A stretch of 64,000 nt of DNA from Acanthamoeba lenticulata. Lineage: Eukaryota; Discosea; Longamoebia; Acanthamoebidae. Positions within the stretch are counted from its first letter, which is position 1; each line of letters begins with the position of its first letter. Both the position numbers and the translations under genes were made by a program. The stretch is from contig NAVB01000302.1 in NCBI GenBank assembly GCA_002179805.1, forward strand, positions 1-64,000. The letters run 5' to 3'. Below the pieces are notes generated by a model, which did no database searches, was not told where the DNA came from, and worked only from the letters and a program-made list of their open reading frames with translations. Positions 23,401 to 37,300 of the stretch are shown here, in pieces.

Positions 23401-26400
23401 CCAACGGCCGAGGAGAAAAAACGAAAGACGTACCGGAGAGGTCGCGGAGGTCCTTGAGGCTGTTGGACACATCCAGGAGGAAGACGCGGCCCTTGAGGAT
23501 GCACGTGATGGACACCCACACGCCGTCCGGCGTCACTCGCTCCACAATGCCCAGCAATTTTTGACCCTGTGTGGTCACATGAAGAGGGAGAGGAGACACG
23601 TCAACATCCACCGAAGAAGTCGCATCAGGAGAGGGGCGCATGTACGGTCTGGAGGGTCTCGATGGTGCGGGGAATGGCGGGACGGCCCTCCAGCGCGATG
23701 TCGGCCGGTCGGAGGGTGAGGTCCACCGAGAGCGACTTGGCTGGGTTCTGGTGCGAGATGGGCAGCAGCCTGTGCTTGGCCTGCTCCACGACCTGCAGGA
23801 CCTTGGCGTCCAGAACGTCGCCAATCTGGTTCCACCAATAAATGCCCCCACAGCCAAGTGAGTTCAATCTGCATGAAGACATGTCTGGCTTTTCGGCATC
23901 GCAACGCCACGCACCTGGTACTTGAGAAGGGGGTTGGTCACACCACCCAGCTGCACGATGTCATCGGCAATTTCCGTGATGTGGACGCGCCCTGTTCGAG
24001 AAGGATACAGCGCCCAGTTAAGTTTTTTTTTCGTTTTTTTTTTTTTTTTGTTGGCGGGCATGCGCACCTCGGACGTGAGAACCCAGGGAGACGTTGAGCT
24101 GGGTCGGCAGGATGGACGTGATCTTGGCCTTGACCATGTCGCCAGGCTTCAGTTCCGTGACTGGCGGATTACGACCTGTGGTCCCATCGCACACCAGAAG
24201 CGAGTTAGCAGTCAGTGCTAACGCAGCACTTGAGTGCCAATATCATGATGGGCCCGTCGGCACAAGTGGATAGGCAGGCAGCAGGCAGGCAGATCGGAGG
24301 GCCGTACCAGGAGCGCTCGTCCTCTTGGCTTCGGCCTTCTCGATCTTGGCCAACAGCAGGAGCAGGCGCTCGTTGTGAGTAGCGGGAACCTGCTTGACAA
24401 TGGCCTTGCACTTCTGCTGGATGACAAAGGCGGAGAAGGGGTCCATGTGCTGTGTGTTAAAGTCCTTCGTCGCCACGTAGCCGATGTGCACGCCCGGCTT
24501 GGACGAGGGAATAGACATGACCAGGTAGGCTCCCTTGATCAGCTCCACGGTGCCCTCCACTTCGTCCGAGACCTTGAATTCCTCGTCCTCAGTCTCGGCT
24601 TCCTGGGCTCCCTTCTTTGACCTGTTCCTGCCCTTGTTCTTTTTCTTCGCCGCCGCCGCAGCTCCGGCGGGCAACGCGGCGCTCACCAACTCCGGCCGAA
24701 GCGAGACGTCGACAATGTAACGCTGCTTGTCAATGTCGAGCACGACAGCCTTGACCTTAACTCCCTCCTTCAGCTCTTCGCCATCATCCTGAGGAAGAAG
24801 AAAAACGTCAGTCGCAGGAGGACTCACACAACAGAGCGGAAATGCGTACAGGAATCTGATCCTTGACCGCGAAGCCGGTGACGTTGGGGTCCGCAAAGGT
24901 CAGGACAGCGCCAAAGTCCTTGACGATCTTGACGGTGGCCTCCACGCTGCAGCCGATCTCGAACGTCGACCAGTTGATCTTGGGCTTGGGTGCGGCTCCC
25001 TCTGCACGACAATAGGACGGTTAGGCCCCTGCCGATGGACCACCAGAGGCAGGTGGAGATGAGATTGGGAGAGGGAGGCTATGAACCAGGCTTGGCACTG
25101 GCGATCATCTCCTCCTCCCTGAAGTAGGACTGGAGGAAGGACGTCGACGTGTTGGGGCCGCATTGCGAGGGCTTCAAAGAGAGGTTGAGCTTCTCGCCCG
25201 TGTTGTCCACGACTTTAGCGCGGACCGTCTGGCCCAAGGTGAAGCGGGTCTTCGGGTCGTCCAGAGGACCGTCCACCAAGTTCTGAATGCAATTGATTGT
25301 GTCAAATCTGAGTTAGCCAACGCCTGCCCTGAAATGCCAGCTGTCAGGAGGAGGGAATGCGCCGTACAGTCACGTAAGCCAGGCCGACGATCGAGTTGGG
25401 GAACTCGACGAAGCAGCCGTAGGTCTCGACATTGCGGACAACACCCTATTTATAATTGATAGTGTTAGATATTGTTGTAATGATAAGACGCATGAACGTG
25501 GAGGCACATACGGTAACAATCATGCCGCTCTTGAAGTCCTCCTTGGCCAAGACCAGCTGGTCGGTCTTGGCAGCCTCGATGAGGGCGGGCTTGTACGACA
25601 AAGTAAGCTTTCGCTGCGCCTCGTTTTTGCTGAAGATGAGCAGCTCCTTGAGCTGCGTGTCCTTGGTGAGGGTGGCCCGGATCGGAGCACAGTGGGCCGG
25701 GTGATCGGAAAGGTGGCAATCGGGGAGCACGCCGCCCACGCCGTCGCCGAGCTCGATGCGGGTGGCATTGTCCACAAGGTACTTGACAGTGCCGCTCACA
25801 ATTTGTCCCACCTTGAGCTCGTTCCAGTGGTAGTTCTCCTTCTCCACGAGCTCCTTCTTTTGCTTTTTCTGTTGGTGGTAATCGTGTCAGTGATAAGGCC
25901 GTAAATCGAAGGAGGACAGGAGCAACGAGGAGGAGAGGCATGTACCAGGAACGAGAGGGTCATTCGCTTTCGCTCGGGATCGCAGGTGAGAACGTGGCAC
26001 TTGACGACCTGGCCCACAGAGTAGATCTTCGCTGGGTTCTCCACAAAGTTGTTGCTGAGCTGATTCAGGCCGACCAGGCCCGTGACCTCGTTGAAGAACG
26101 TAACGAACACGCCGTACTCCTGCGGAGAGGAAGGGTCAGAAACACATCTGAAGAGGAAGAAAAAAAAATGTCGTCTAGCTCGTACCTTGATGGACGAAAT
26201 GAAGCCATGCGACTGCATGCCGGGCTGCGCCTGCTCGAAGGAGGTGATGACCGGCAGGTCCGAAGAGACAAGCGACTTCTTGCACGTTACTACAATCTTG
26301 TTGGCCGCCGGGTCCACGGAAAGAGCCTGCGTGTTCAAGTGTTGAACGTTAAGCAGCTACGACACAATGTTATGCAGGAAGAGGCGAGGAGAAAAACGTG

Positions 26401-28640
26401 CCTTGCACTTGATCGTGTCGCCGACCTTGAAGTGGGCCTCGGGGTTGGAGAGCTGCGTGATGTCGGACATGTGCGAGGCCGGACAGAAAACCTTGATGTT
26501 CTTGGTCAGGTTGATAATCATGCCCTTGGGGATCAGCGCTCGGATCTCGCCCTGCGTTCAAGCCACAACCACGACACGCGGGAGCTGAGAAGCCGAAAAC
26601 GACCACGCTTGGTTCGGTTGTGAGCCTACCTTGAGCTTCTTCCCGATGGGAACGTCCTGCACGCGCATGAATGCAAGGTCGAGAATCTCCTGCTTGGTAG
26701 CGACCTTGGCGTATCCTTCCAGTAGGTCGAGCGCCACCACACGGCAGACGACCTCTCGCCCAACAGGGAACTTCTTCTTGATGTTATCCTTCTCCTCCAG
26801 CAGATTGACCTGTGTGCGCCATCATCAACCAAAAGCAGATGAACCATCAGTATGCGCGCCCACTGCTCCAGGGAGATCCAGAAGGATGGGGCGTACCGGA
26901 GCAAAGGCCCTTTGAGCTGGCTCGGTCGGGAGCCGAAGGAACACGGCGGCCTTGTGTGAGCCAGTGACCTGGGCTCCCTCGAAGCGCTGGCCGATGTGAA
27001 CGTTGTCAGGGAATTGGTAGGGCTCGTTCTTGACCACGTGCGGTAGCAGGGAGACGCTGGTCGTCTTGTTTTCGTAGTCGACGTAGAGGATACGGCCCAC
27101 CACCTTCTTGTTCTCGGGATAGAGCTGTTTGAGCTCCTTGGCGGAGCAGTCAATGTGTGTGAAGTGCACGCTGCCGCCAAAGTAGCCCAAGAACTGGACG
27201 AAGAGGCCCTGAGCGAAGACCTTCTTGACCTGTTGACAGGCGCGGTGAACAACCAAGGAATGAGACACGACTAAGATCACAAGCATAACTCATGAAAAAG
27301 ACGTACCTGGGCATTGATGAGCATGCCCGCCCTGAGGGTCTGGAGAGTAAAGACGTTCTCGTCGCGCGTCGTCGCGTTATTGAACTTGACCGGATTGTAG
27401 CGTAGAGTCACGGTCTTGTTTCCTGCCTTGACTGAGTCGACAATACAGCCAACGAGCTGGCCCGGGACAAATGTTTCCTTAGAAGCCGAAGGCTCAGCGT
27501 CCTCAGCTTCATTCTCGTCCTCTTCATCATCTGCCAAATCAAAGATAGACAAGTTAAAAAAGAAGAATTCCGGTTCACCACATACACTGGGGCTCTACTT
27601 ACCCTTGGTCGTGTCCTTGTCCTTAAGCAAAAAGCCCGAGTACTCAGTTGTGCCGAAAGAGATGACATAGCCATGATCTTCCACGCTCTTCACGCTTCCA
27701 TAGATGGCCTTTTATGCGGTCGTGGACAGGAGAAACGTGAGAAACACCGAACCATTGGTGCAAGACAGGTGATTACGGTACCATGCCAGGTGTGATATTG
27801 TTGAGGGCCAAGTGCTTGTTGATCAAAGAGGGGCGAAGCGAAAGAATCAGATTTTTCGACTTACTGTTGTCCCGGTCCTCGATGGCCTTGACGACGCAAG
27901 TGACCAACTGCCCCACCTTGAAGAAAGTCGACATATTGGGCAGCGTGCCGTCCTGATGAACGCACCAGCACGAGCATGAGCATACGCCGAGCTGAGTGTT
28001 TTAGTGGTGGTCAGTTAAACGTACGTCCTCGTCGACCTTGTTTGCCAGAAGCTCACTGAGAGTGTCGCTGACTTCGGTGATAGGCACAACGCCGACGATG
28101 TTGTTTGGCAGCTCAACATGAATCTTAAAGTCCTTGACTCGTGATACTGCACCCAGCATGGACATGCCCGGAGCCAGGTCCTGTGGTTCGATGATGAGCA
28201 AAGACTTTGATTTAGCACAAAAATGCCCACCTATGAAATAATCTCTAACGGAATTGTCCGCGATGAAAATGGGTGTTCATAATCACCAACACCTGAGAAA
28301 ATGGGACGGAAAGCACCTTAAATCGAAGTAACTGAATGTTCTCGGGCACGTTAAAGGCAGTAACAGAGCTGGTCAAGCTCGCAGGAAGTTTCGATTCAGG
28401 GACCCTTTCCTCATCGCTGGCATCATCGTTAACACGACGCTTCTTATTGCCCTTCGGGCTTTTGCTCACCTTCTTTCCTCCCTTGCCCGATTTCATCTCG
28501 AACAAAAAATCGGATTCGGCTTGCTTGTGAATCTTGCGAACTTCGAGAGGAGTGACCCCGGACGCGCCACCCCTAGGCAGGTCCTCTTCTTTGTCCTCCA
28601 TCCTCCTCTTCTTTACGTGGGCATCCTGGCGCCGTGACAT
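20434..28640 (-). CDS. RRP5: rRNA biogenesis protein RRP5 (PDCD11)
   Basis: An 8.2 kb gene of more than 20 exons. The N-terminus is basic (MSRRQDAHVKKRRMEDKEED, then KGGKKVSKSPKGNKKRRV). A long series of S1 RNA-binding domains follows, at least ten, with units such as LAPGMSMLGAVSRVKDFKIH, LRAGMLINAQVKKVFAQGLF, QPGMQSHGFISSIKEYGVFV, FKSGMIVTGVVRNVETYGCF and LKVGMKVKAEISNIKDKRVF. After a Lys/Asn run (about 21940-21990) and an acidic linker (about 21480-21860) come HAT/TPR-like repeats: LNVWVALMNLENKHG, WQIWLRYSQFHL, VDIWGVYIDMELSHGD, MRYFFERYLKFEKEHG. S1 array plus C-terminal HAT repeats is unique to RRP5, a nucleolar factor required for both 18S and 5.8S/25S pre-rRNA processing. The start was chosen at the first ATG before the basic stretch. 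Confidence 0.95.
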
Positions 28641-29038
28641 GTCGTAATGCGCTACAAAATCGGATCCGGAGGAGTTAGAAATTTGCAGTACGCGGCCCAC
28701 ACCTTGCTCCTGCCCCTGCGCACCGTTGTAGCAAACAGCGTCGCCACAAGAAAAAGAGAAGAAGAAAGGAAAGCGAACGGAATCACAAAAATCCTTGAGG
28801 CGCCAACTATGTAATTGGATTCGGCGATCACGATTGGGCGCAGCCTTGTGGAACGTAAGAATTTCGGTCCGTGTTAGCCGAACGCCGTCCCGTCTGGCCT
28901 GCGCAACCACACCACAAAAAAACAAGGCGGTGGTCACTCGTCTCGCCCCAAGACTTCGTAGCCGGCTCTTCTTGGGAATAGCTCAATTGATTTGTTTGAC
29001 GAGTGTCTCCTGGGTCTTCTTCACACAATCGATCAGCC
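28641..29038. promoter_or_regulatory. divergent promoter region between RRP5 and the Rac-like gene
   Basis: These 398 bases separate opposite start codons. An open minus-strand frame continues upstream of the RRP5 ATG to about 28937 but is low-complexity and looks like leader. No tRNA, repeat or clear TATA element seen. Confidence 0.4.
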
Positions 29039-29876
29039 ATGGCCATGCAAAATGTCAAGTGCGTCGTAGTCGGTTCGTTGCCCCTCACCCCATATATCTT
29101 TTCGGCACTTTAATAAAAATCAGTGGCTCCCATTCATTGACTTGCTATTTCATCTGAAAACTTTTAGGTGATGGTGCCGTCGGTAAGACTTCTCTCCTCA
29201 TTTCATACACGGAGAACAGATTCCCCGTTGACTACGTCCCGACGGTACGAGTTATTACCCCTCCCCCCTCCTGCACCCGGTCTAATTATGTTGTGTGGTA
29301 TTGGGTAGGTGTTCGATAACTTCACTACTGGCGTCGAGGTTGATGGCAAACTCATCAACTTTGCCCTTTGGGATACTGGTAAAGCTTTTTTCCCCATCTT
29401 CCGTTGCCGGGGGCCGAATCCACGCATTTAACTAATCCCCTCCTCCTCCTCTTCCCGCAGCCGGTCAGGAAGAGTACGCAAGGCTGAGGGCTTTGTCCTA
29501 CCCCGAGACCGATGTGTTCCTTCTGTGCTTCTCGGTTGTGTCGCCGGCCAGCTTCGACAACATTAAGACCAAGTGGTATCCTGAGATCAGCCACCATTGC
29601 CCCGGTGCCAAGTGCATTCTGGTGGGCACCAAGATCGATTTGCGAGAGGACAAGGCCACGATGGAAACCCTTAAGGGAGAGAAGGCCCCAACACCTGACA
29701 TGGGCAAGAAGATGGCCGAGGACATTAATGCGGAGGCCTACTTCGAGTGCTCTGCCCTTACGCAAGAGGGCCTGAAGAGGGTCTTCGAAGAAGCCATTAG
29801 GGCGGTCATCGGCAGACCCGACAAGCCATCGGGACCCGCTAAGCCGAAGAAGGAGAAGAAGTGCCTCCTGTTTTGA
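29039..29876 (+). CDS. Rac/Rho-family small GTPase
   Basis: Four exons join to a protein of normal Rho-family length. Exon 1 is [11 protein letters not shown]; then [20 protein letters not shown] (P-loop), YVPTVFDNF (switch I effector region), [14 protein letters not shown] (switch II), [29 protein letters not shown] (guanine base) and ECSALTQEG. The tail is polybasic KPKKEKK followed by the CAAX box CLLF, whose last residue suggests geranylgeranylation. The TKxD motif and the Rho insert region ([12 protein letters not shown]) mark it as Rho/Rac rather than Ras or Rab. Family role: GTP-dependent control of actin, motility and phagocytosis at the plasma membrane. Rac subclass is the best guess from the switch I and II sequences. 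Confidence 0.95.
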
Positions 29877-30267
29877 GGAGCCCTTCATCTGCCGGTACTC
29901 TCATCAGCCAATTCAACTACCATTCGACACAGTTCTCTCTCTCTCCTCTCTTCCTTTCCTCTTGAATCCTCTTCTACATATTCCTGTAAGATACACTCGA
30001 TGATGTTGTTCACAACTATTCCATGAGGGTTGTGGCCGCATGTGCTCTTCCTCCTCTGCAGAGTGACCTTTGCCTCGAGGGTCATCATTCCTGTTTGTTA
30101 TTTATTATTTGTCTTAGCTTCCAAAAACACCCATCTAATAAAACACCTCAAAAAACCTCAACCCGACTGGACTCGTCGTCCCCCACGCCTTCTTCGTGAG
30201 CTCAACAACGCCTTTTTTTGGCCACTAAAAAGAAAAGCCCTTGCGGGAAAAAAAAGAAACAGAAAAG
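29877..30267 (+). other. intergenic: 3' UTR of the Rac-like gene and promoter of the GYF gene
   Basis: These 391 bases hold no coding signal. AATAAA at 30137-30142 is the likely poly(A) signal of the Rac-like gene, giving a 3' UTR of roughly 270-290 bases, long by the standard of this window. The remaining 125 bases before the next ATG are C/T- and A-rich. Confidence 0.5.
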
Positions 30268-31081
30268 ATGGAACCACAAGACGATGCGGGCGCAGCCAGC
30301 GGCACTCAAGAGGTAACCCACACAGAACCAGCCTCGACGCTCGCCCAAGCGCAAGCGGACGAACAGGTACCACCGGCAAATGAGACTACTGGCGCGGGCG
30401 AACCGGCACCAGCACAAGGAGGTCAGGAAGAGGGGTGGGTCTACCTAGACGATACGGGCGTCGAACGAGGACCCTTTACGTTGCAGGAGATGTTGACGTG
30501 GTACAACAGCAACTTGCTGCGACCAACTCTTCAGGTCAAGCGACAGTCAGAGGAACAATTCACAGATCTTTCTTCACGCTATGAATTCAATCCTCAGCTC
30601 TACTACGCCTACTACGCGCAGTACTATGCATACTATGGTGCCAATGCCCAGGCAACCACCGCTCAGACTGGAGCTAGCACCGGCACAGAAGCGTCAGACG
30701 CGTCTGCTGTAGCCGAGCCTGCACCGAGCGATCCGGAGAAAGAGCTGGCGGCACGACTCATGGCCCAGGACTACTCCCAAGTGGGCACTTTCAATGCACG
30801 CACGGGGAGGTACGTGCGTGGGCAGTGCCCTCGCAAACCCCACCCAGGCAAGGGCTGACTTGTTCCTCGTCGTCGTCGTCCACAGGTTCCAGGCCAAGCG
30901 CAAGGGGTGGGACGACCCAGCAGGACGGCAGATCGCTCACTACTTTGACGAACAGGCGTGGCAACAGCAGTGTGCAACCGCGCCCAAGAAAGTGAAGCTC
31001 TCCAAGAAGGCCATCCAACAGTTCAAGGAGAAGAAGAAGAACAAGAAGAAGAAGGTTCCTGATTACTTGCTGGGTGACTGA
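30268..31081 (+). CDS. GYF-domain protein
   Basis: Two exons. The N-terminus is low-complexity (Ala/Glu/Gln/Pro). A GYF-type domain follows: WVYLDDTGVERGPFTLQEM, TWYNSNLLRPTLQVKR and EEQFTDLSSR, where GPF, the WY pair and the VKR...F..L pattern match the GYF fold that binds proline-rich peptides, mostly in spliceosome or translation-control proteins. Next come a Tyr-rich linker (YYAYYAQYYAYYG), DYSQVGTFNARTGRFQ spanning the intron, a HYFDEQAWQQQC motif and a lysine-rich tail with KKKNKKKK before the stop at 31079-31081. The intron lies about 30812-30883. The FNxRTGRFQ plus HYFD..W combination looks conserved in eukaryotic RNA-processing proteins, but I cannot name a family member with confidence. 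Confidence 0.82.
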
Positions 31082-31122
31082 GCGCCAGCTCCGGCGTGTG
31101 ACTGCTGCGTAGTGTACGCGAC

Positions 31123-31128
31123 AATAAA
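31123..31128 (+). terminator. poly(A) signal of the GYF gene
   Basis: AATAAA 41 bases after the GYF stop codon. The convergent nucleoporin gene ends at 31316. Confidence 0.55.
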
Positions 31129-31315
31129 AATGCTGGATAGATCGAACGAGACCGGTAAGAGCATAATGTATTTGGTGAAGCCCTTCACGGCCCACTCTCA
31201 AGGCGGGCGTGAGGGCGCAGCTCACAACACAAACGCGAGCAATAAATTAAGGAGAATGAGAAGAGAGAGAGATTGGGGGGGGGGGAATAAGAACGAAACT
31301 TGGCGACTCGACTGC

Positions 31316-34300
31316 CTATGTGCGCCCGCCATCAACGTAGGGCGTGTTCAACGGCGAGAACTGCGGTCGACCTCGAGGCGTCACCGGTCGCAGAGGCGAG
31401 TCTGATGAGCGAGCGCGAGAAGAGAATCTTAGTAAAGCTATGGAGGGAAAGAGAGCGAAGAGATGGGACGCACTGAGACTGTGCATGTAGGTGGACCGGG
31501 GCGTGAAGTTGGTCGAGTAGGGGCTCGCGGTCTGGAACGGCGTTCGGGGCACAGGGGCCGGCTTCGCCGTGGCTCCCGGTCGCAGTTTGGCAAAAAGCCA
31601 ACGCGCGCCGAGGAGGGCCAGAGTGAGCACGGTCGCGAGGCCCAGCAGCTGCAGCGCTAGCGTGGCCACTTGCGGGAGGAAGGCCAAGTGCTGGGCCGCT
31701 TGCTCCGTCTTGCTCTGGGAAGCGGTCACGAGCGCCATTTCGCCGTAGTTGACGGTGACGTACTCTCGCTGCAGAGAGGGGGAAAGAAAATACACATAGC
31801 TGGTTTAGGGCGCGTACTAAAGGAGGCGATGCGACCGATGCACGCATGGGTTACCTGTCCCGTGTAGGGATTCTCGAGAGTGATCTGCACGTTCTGAAGC
31901 TCCCTGGAGGTATCCTCGGCAGTGATCTCGTAAATCATCTTGTCCGTGTTGGGGTCGTTGGCGATCCTCTTGGCGCTGATGCGGTCATCGCTCGAGCGGA
32001 GGTGGATGTTGGCCTTGGTCCGCACGTCCAAGCGGGTGGACTTGGAGCCAATCGGAATGGTGATCTAAACCAACCAATCAAGGTCAGACAACAGAGCCCA
32101 CCAAGGTAGCAGATCTGGGGGAGAAATGTAGGCGCATGTGCTTCTCGTACGGTGGTTGGGCTGAGCACGATGAAGGCTGGGAGGTACTCCACGACCTCAG
32201 TGTGCGTGAAGTTGTAGGTTTGCTTGGCGTCGTAGACGCGCACCACCAGGTGGATCTGGTCGATAAAGCGGACCTGTTTTTTTGTTTGTCGTGTTTATGT
32301 TTAGACCACGGCGCCAGTAAAGAGAACAGCAGGCAAGGCAACGTACCTTTAGCGACGTCGGGGTTTGGGGGTGGATGATGCAAACGTCTTCGCCGGTCTT
32401 GACGTTCTGGACGGTCGAGGCCGTGGCCCATTCGCTCTCTTCGACGCTGCACGAAAGGAAGATGTTGTGCTTCACCAGTGCATCGGACTTGAGCGGCTTG
32501 TTGTTGGCTGTGAAGTAACTGATGGCAAATGAGTACTCCTCGGCTTCGCCCGTCGCCGGGTCCTTGACGTTGGTTACCAGCGGTCTGCCCTCAGACTTGA
32601 CCACGACCTTGCCCACTTGTTCGACAGTGACCTGAGAGCCAGCAGACATATTATACGCTGTTTGAGCATCGGACCGTCCAACCTTTGCACCACAAGACTG
32701 CCTAGTACCTGGGTGAAGGTCTGCACGCCCGTGCTGTTGAAGAAGACGCTCGTCTTGCCCGTCGCGCGAGCCGTGGCGACGCCAGACTGGTGGTGAACGC
32801 TGGGTGTCAAAAACACAACGAACATCAAAAAAGGTCAGCAACGGTGTGGACCGCTTCAGTGGTGAGACTTAAGAGGGAAGGCTCTAAAGCGAAACACATA
32901 CCTGACGACCCTCTCGTCCTCAGAGCTCCAGATACCGCCAGCCGTGCTCTCGAGCTTGTTGGCCAATGCGAAGTGGACACTGCCGCCCTTGTGCACCACC
33001 GGCTCGGAAGGCACCACGCCATGACCCACTTGGAACTACAAGGAGGGAAAATAAGAAGAGGGTTAGAACATGTGGAGGGGAAGGGAGCTACCGCAACTTT
33101 AATCGGACGGGTGGGGGGAGGGAAGCACCTTGACATAGTCATCAAGGGGAATGCTTTTGGAGTTGGTGAACACGCGAAGGATGGCCTCGCCTGGACGAAG
33201 GGCCTGGACCTGCACCGAGTCGTTGTTCTTGCCAGGGCTCACGCTGATAACGTCGATGACGTCAAGATCGTAGCCAAACTCAAAGTTGCCCGTGCTGCTG
33301 AAAGCGCGCCCCTCGTTGTCGCGGAGGATGATGTTGCAGTCCAAAACGGCGCCGACAGGCAGCTGTTCGTAGATGACGGACGAGGGCAGGACCTGCAGCT
33401 GGTGGACAGGCTTGACCACTACTTTGACCACGACGGACTGGTGCTCAGCGTCATCGGAGATCAGGATGTAGGCTTCGCCGGTCGTGTTGGTCGTCGTCAG
33501 CAGGCCGTCGCCGCGCTCCTCGATCGAGGCGATCTGTGTGTGCGCGTGGAAGATCAGCGACGGAGAAAAATACTCAGGGGAGAAGGCAGCTATGGCTTAC
33601 CTGATTGACGGCCGTGTTGGTGGTCATGTGCTCGAGTGCGTGGCCGACGCTGATGATCTGATGACAGTCGGCCGGGGTCGGCTGCTCGCTGAGGAGACGG
33701 TAGTGGAGCTTGCCCGTGCCGTCCTTGTTCGTGCGGATAAAGTAGCGCGACGAGTGGGTCAACAACAGCTCGGCCGGTGTGAACAGGACCAGGCCATCGA
33801 CCACTTCCACCTGCAGTGTCGCCGACCAGGCCTCAGCGCCGTCGGCGGTCACGCTGATGCGAACGTTGCCCGCCTTCTTGGCCTGAATCCGGACGGAGAA
33901 GCCGTGCTCTTTCTCCAGCGACACGCCGGCTTCCTTGTAGATGGGGACCGTGGCGGCGACGCTCGGGTCGGACGATTCCCACGCGAAGGCGATGCCAACC
34001 GCACCCAGAGTGAAGGGCGTCTCGCCATCTGGGCCGATGACGCGGACGGTCATTTCCGTGCCGACGACCAAGCGGTTCGTGTTGCTGTGAATGCGGATGC
34101 CTGGTGGAAGAGACAAGGAGAAAGAACTAATGAGGTGACAATACCGAATAACCACCGTCTCCGGGTTCAAGTTCACCTACCGGAAAGTGGGCGCACAGCG
34201 ACGTCAATGACGGTGGAGCCGTAGTCGTGGCGGTTGCCCTGCTCGTCCGTAGCCTGCGCCGACGCCACGAGGTGGGTGTTGCCCACTTCGCGCGCTACCA

Positions 34301-37300
34301 CTCGACCAGAGGCGTCGACCTCGCACACAGTTGTGTTGTCCACAGAGAACGAAACCTCGACGCGCACGGGAGGACCGCCGCTCCACTTGATCTGATAGGC
34401 TCCGCCGGGCAGCAACACCAATCGCTCGGGGCGGATGTGGAGCGGAGGGAAGACGTGGACCTGCTCGTTAACCTCAGGCGTAAGAAAATACGAGCGTACA
34501 ATTGCCACATAATCTTGTGTAGTCGTACCGCCTTGGGCTGGCTCGCGATGTTGCGACCATTCTTGGTGCGCGCGGTCACGGTGATGCGGGCGATGCCCAG
34601 GGCATTTCCTGATTGTATGCGTGATGAAAAATGGGTTAGCACACAATAAGGGAAGTGGTAAAATTAGCGTTGGCTATATACCGCGGATGAGGAAGTGGCC
34701 GTCACGCTTCTCCACAGAGATAATGTCACTGTCCGTGTGTGCCGAAAGGTCCATGCGCCCAAGTTGCTCAGCCGGGAACTGGTTACCGGCCTGGTCGCGG
34801 ATCTCCACTTGCATCTCCATATCGTCGTTGACAGGCAGCATGTCGCGAGCCTTCAGCGTGATCGCGCCCACCTCAGAAATGCTTATAATGGACGACGCTG
34901 GCTTCGACCCTTCAAGGCAAACGTCCCTCACAGTCACCTACTGAATAAGTCAGCACCATTGATCGTTGGCGCCATCATTGACGCTTAAAGGGTTTGGATT
35001 TAACGATACCTGAGCAAAGCCGGGGCGCTTGGGAGCGATATTGGCCCTCGAGGCGTTGGCGCTCGGGTGCACCGTCGCAATCTGGGTGTTATTGACTGTG
35101 TAGCTGTAGATGCCCGAGCCGTGGCTCGCTACCAACTCCACCGTATTACTGTCATCGTTCAGAATGGCAACCTGTCATGCACAGATCTTTGCGTCAGCAG
35201 GGCGTGGTCACGAGTCGAGGTCGACGATGGGCGACGCACATGAGCCGGAGTCACTTGCACGTTGGACCTGATCTTAAGAGTGAGCGAGCGGGCCAGGGCC
35301 TGCTTGTCGAGCACCGGGACAATAATCCTGCCAAGCGCGCCTCACGCATGAGCCACGTACTTAAAAAAAAATAAAAAAATCAAGCTATGACCTATAAACG
35401 TACGTGGACGAGGCCTTCTTGATGACCTGGTCGTTGAAGCCCAAAACGCTGACTCGGATGTTGACCTCCCCCGCGTCGGCCTTGATGTGCAATACACGAG
35501 TGTCGGCTTTGGGCGAGGGCAAGAAAGCCGCGATAGTCTAATAACAGGCGCAGAAAGGGATAGAGTTAGTGGTGGTAATTCAATCGCTACCGAGGAGGAC
35601 AGGGTACCTCGTCGCTGCTCTCCCATACAAGGGTCAGCGAGGAGAAGTCGTCGAAGCGCTTCCGGTCCTTGTTGATCAGCGCAGCGGTGATTGGGATCTT
35701 GCGGTTGCCCATAACGACAAACTCCTCAAACTGATTGCTGGCCTCGCCGACCACCATCTCCAGAGGCGGAGTCTGCTTCAGGGCACCGAGGCACTGTTGC
35801 TTGCGCTCCTCGAACTCGGTTTGATTGTCGGGCGTGAAGGCTGCACGATGCACAACAAGCGGGATGATAGCAATAATGTAAGTAACTGAGAGCCATGCAC
35901 ATAGCACATAAGCTTGGATCAACCGCACCCGCGAAGGCAAAGAGAGTTTGAGGATTCTGGCAGGAAAATTCAATGGTCGCCTTCGCCGAGGCCGGGTGCT
36001 GGTTGGTCTTGGTTGGCTTGTTGGACACCTCGACGGCCAATTTGACGTCGCCCAGCTTCAGACACGTGACACTGTAGCTGTACCGCGAAACGCGGAGACC
36101 TTGCGCGTTCGGAGTCACGCGCACCTAAAATCCACATTGTCGAGTAAGCAAAATTACATGCAAGCCACCATCCCCGAAGGAATCGAACCGTTTCTGGCTC
36201 GGAGGGCACGACGCTCGTGTAGAACGCAGTGGGTTCATAGAGCCACGGCTTAGGGCCTCCTTCGACCTATAGAAAAGTACCAGTTCAAAGACAAGTCGAA
36301 AATAAAGAGCAAGGGTCATCTTTAGGCGTACCACAATCTGAGCGGTCGAGCCGAGAGCGACGAGAGCACCAGTGTCGGGCGACACCACCTTGAGAGGATG
36401 GTAGGCAAACACGGTGATTTGATCCCTGAATCGTCCATACTTGACGGTGATGGTGGCTTGGCCTTCGCCCAGCGCGAAGAACTCTTGGCTGGTGCAGCTG
36501 TCTTGCGGAAGGTCACTTGGGTCGCCGGCGGCTTGGTTGACGAACACTAGACATGGAACATAACACGTTCAATCAGGAACATCCAGCGCGATGCACAAGT
36601 GTAGGCCTAAAGTTGGAGGAGGCACGTTACCTGTGGGATCAGAACTCTCCCATTCAAGGGGCAGAGCGCTGCAGTTGTCGAACAGAGCGCCTGAATTATC
36701 CCACACAGCAGCAGGCAGAACGAGGGGCCAGCCCACTTGAACTTCCACCGTGGGGGCCACAATGCCGATCTTGCCAACAGCCACAACGCTTACCTAAACC
36801 GCCGCAAGATCAGCACGCACGAAATACAGCAAATAGAAAAGCAAAGGGAGAGAGGGCCAACCTTGACGTGGTCAGAGTTGAGGGGGTTCTTCTTGTCGGA
36901 CACTCGGACAGTCGCGTCACCGATGGAGAGAGCGGTAAGGAAGCCCGCCGGGCTGACGGAGATCACCGACTGGTCCAGCGAGAGCCAGATGTACTTGTCG
37001 CTGCCGCCGGTGGCCTTGAGCGCGTATGTGTGCGGCGTACCATCGTGCCAGGGAAGCCGGACCTCGTTGGGGGTGGCCTGCACGCTGGACTGGACGGTCA
37101 CGTCCTTACGGAGCGTGGGCACCTTGAAAGTATGACGACCGGCCATCTTAATAGAAGAAAGGTCGGCGCTGATGGCTGTGCTACCCTCCTTAAGGGCGCG
37201 GATTGTGTGTTGAGCTTTGTTGGGGCTGGACTGCTCGACTAGGAAATAGTCACGAGGAAGGGCAACCGTGAAGACCATGTTCTGCCGGTACCGTGTGACC

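Noticed and set aside
28640..28937. Minus-strand ORF extending upstream of the RRP5 ATG
   Set aside because: Translation is low-complexity and unlike the RRP5 N-terminus; a basic start at 28640 fits better and the region lies in the divergent promoter.
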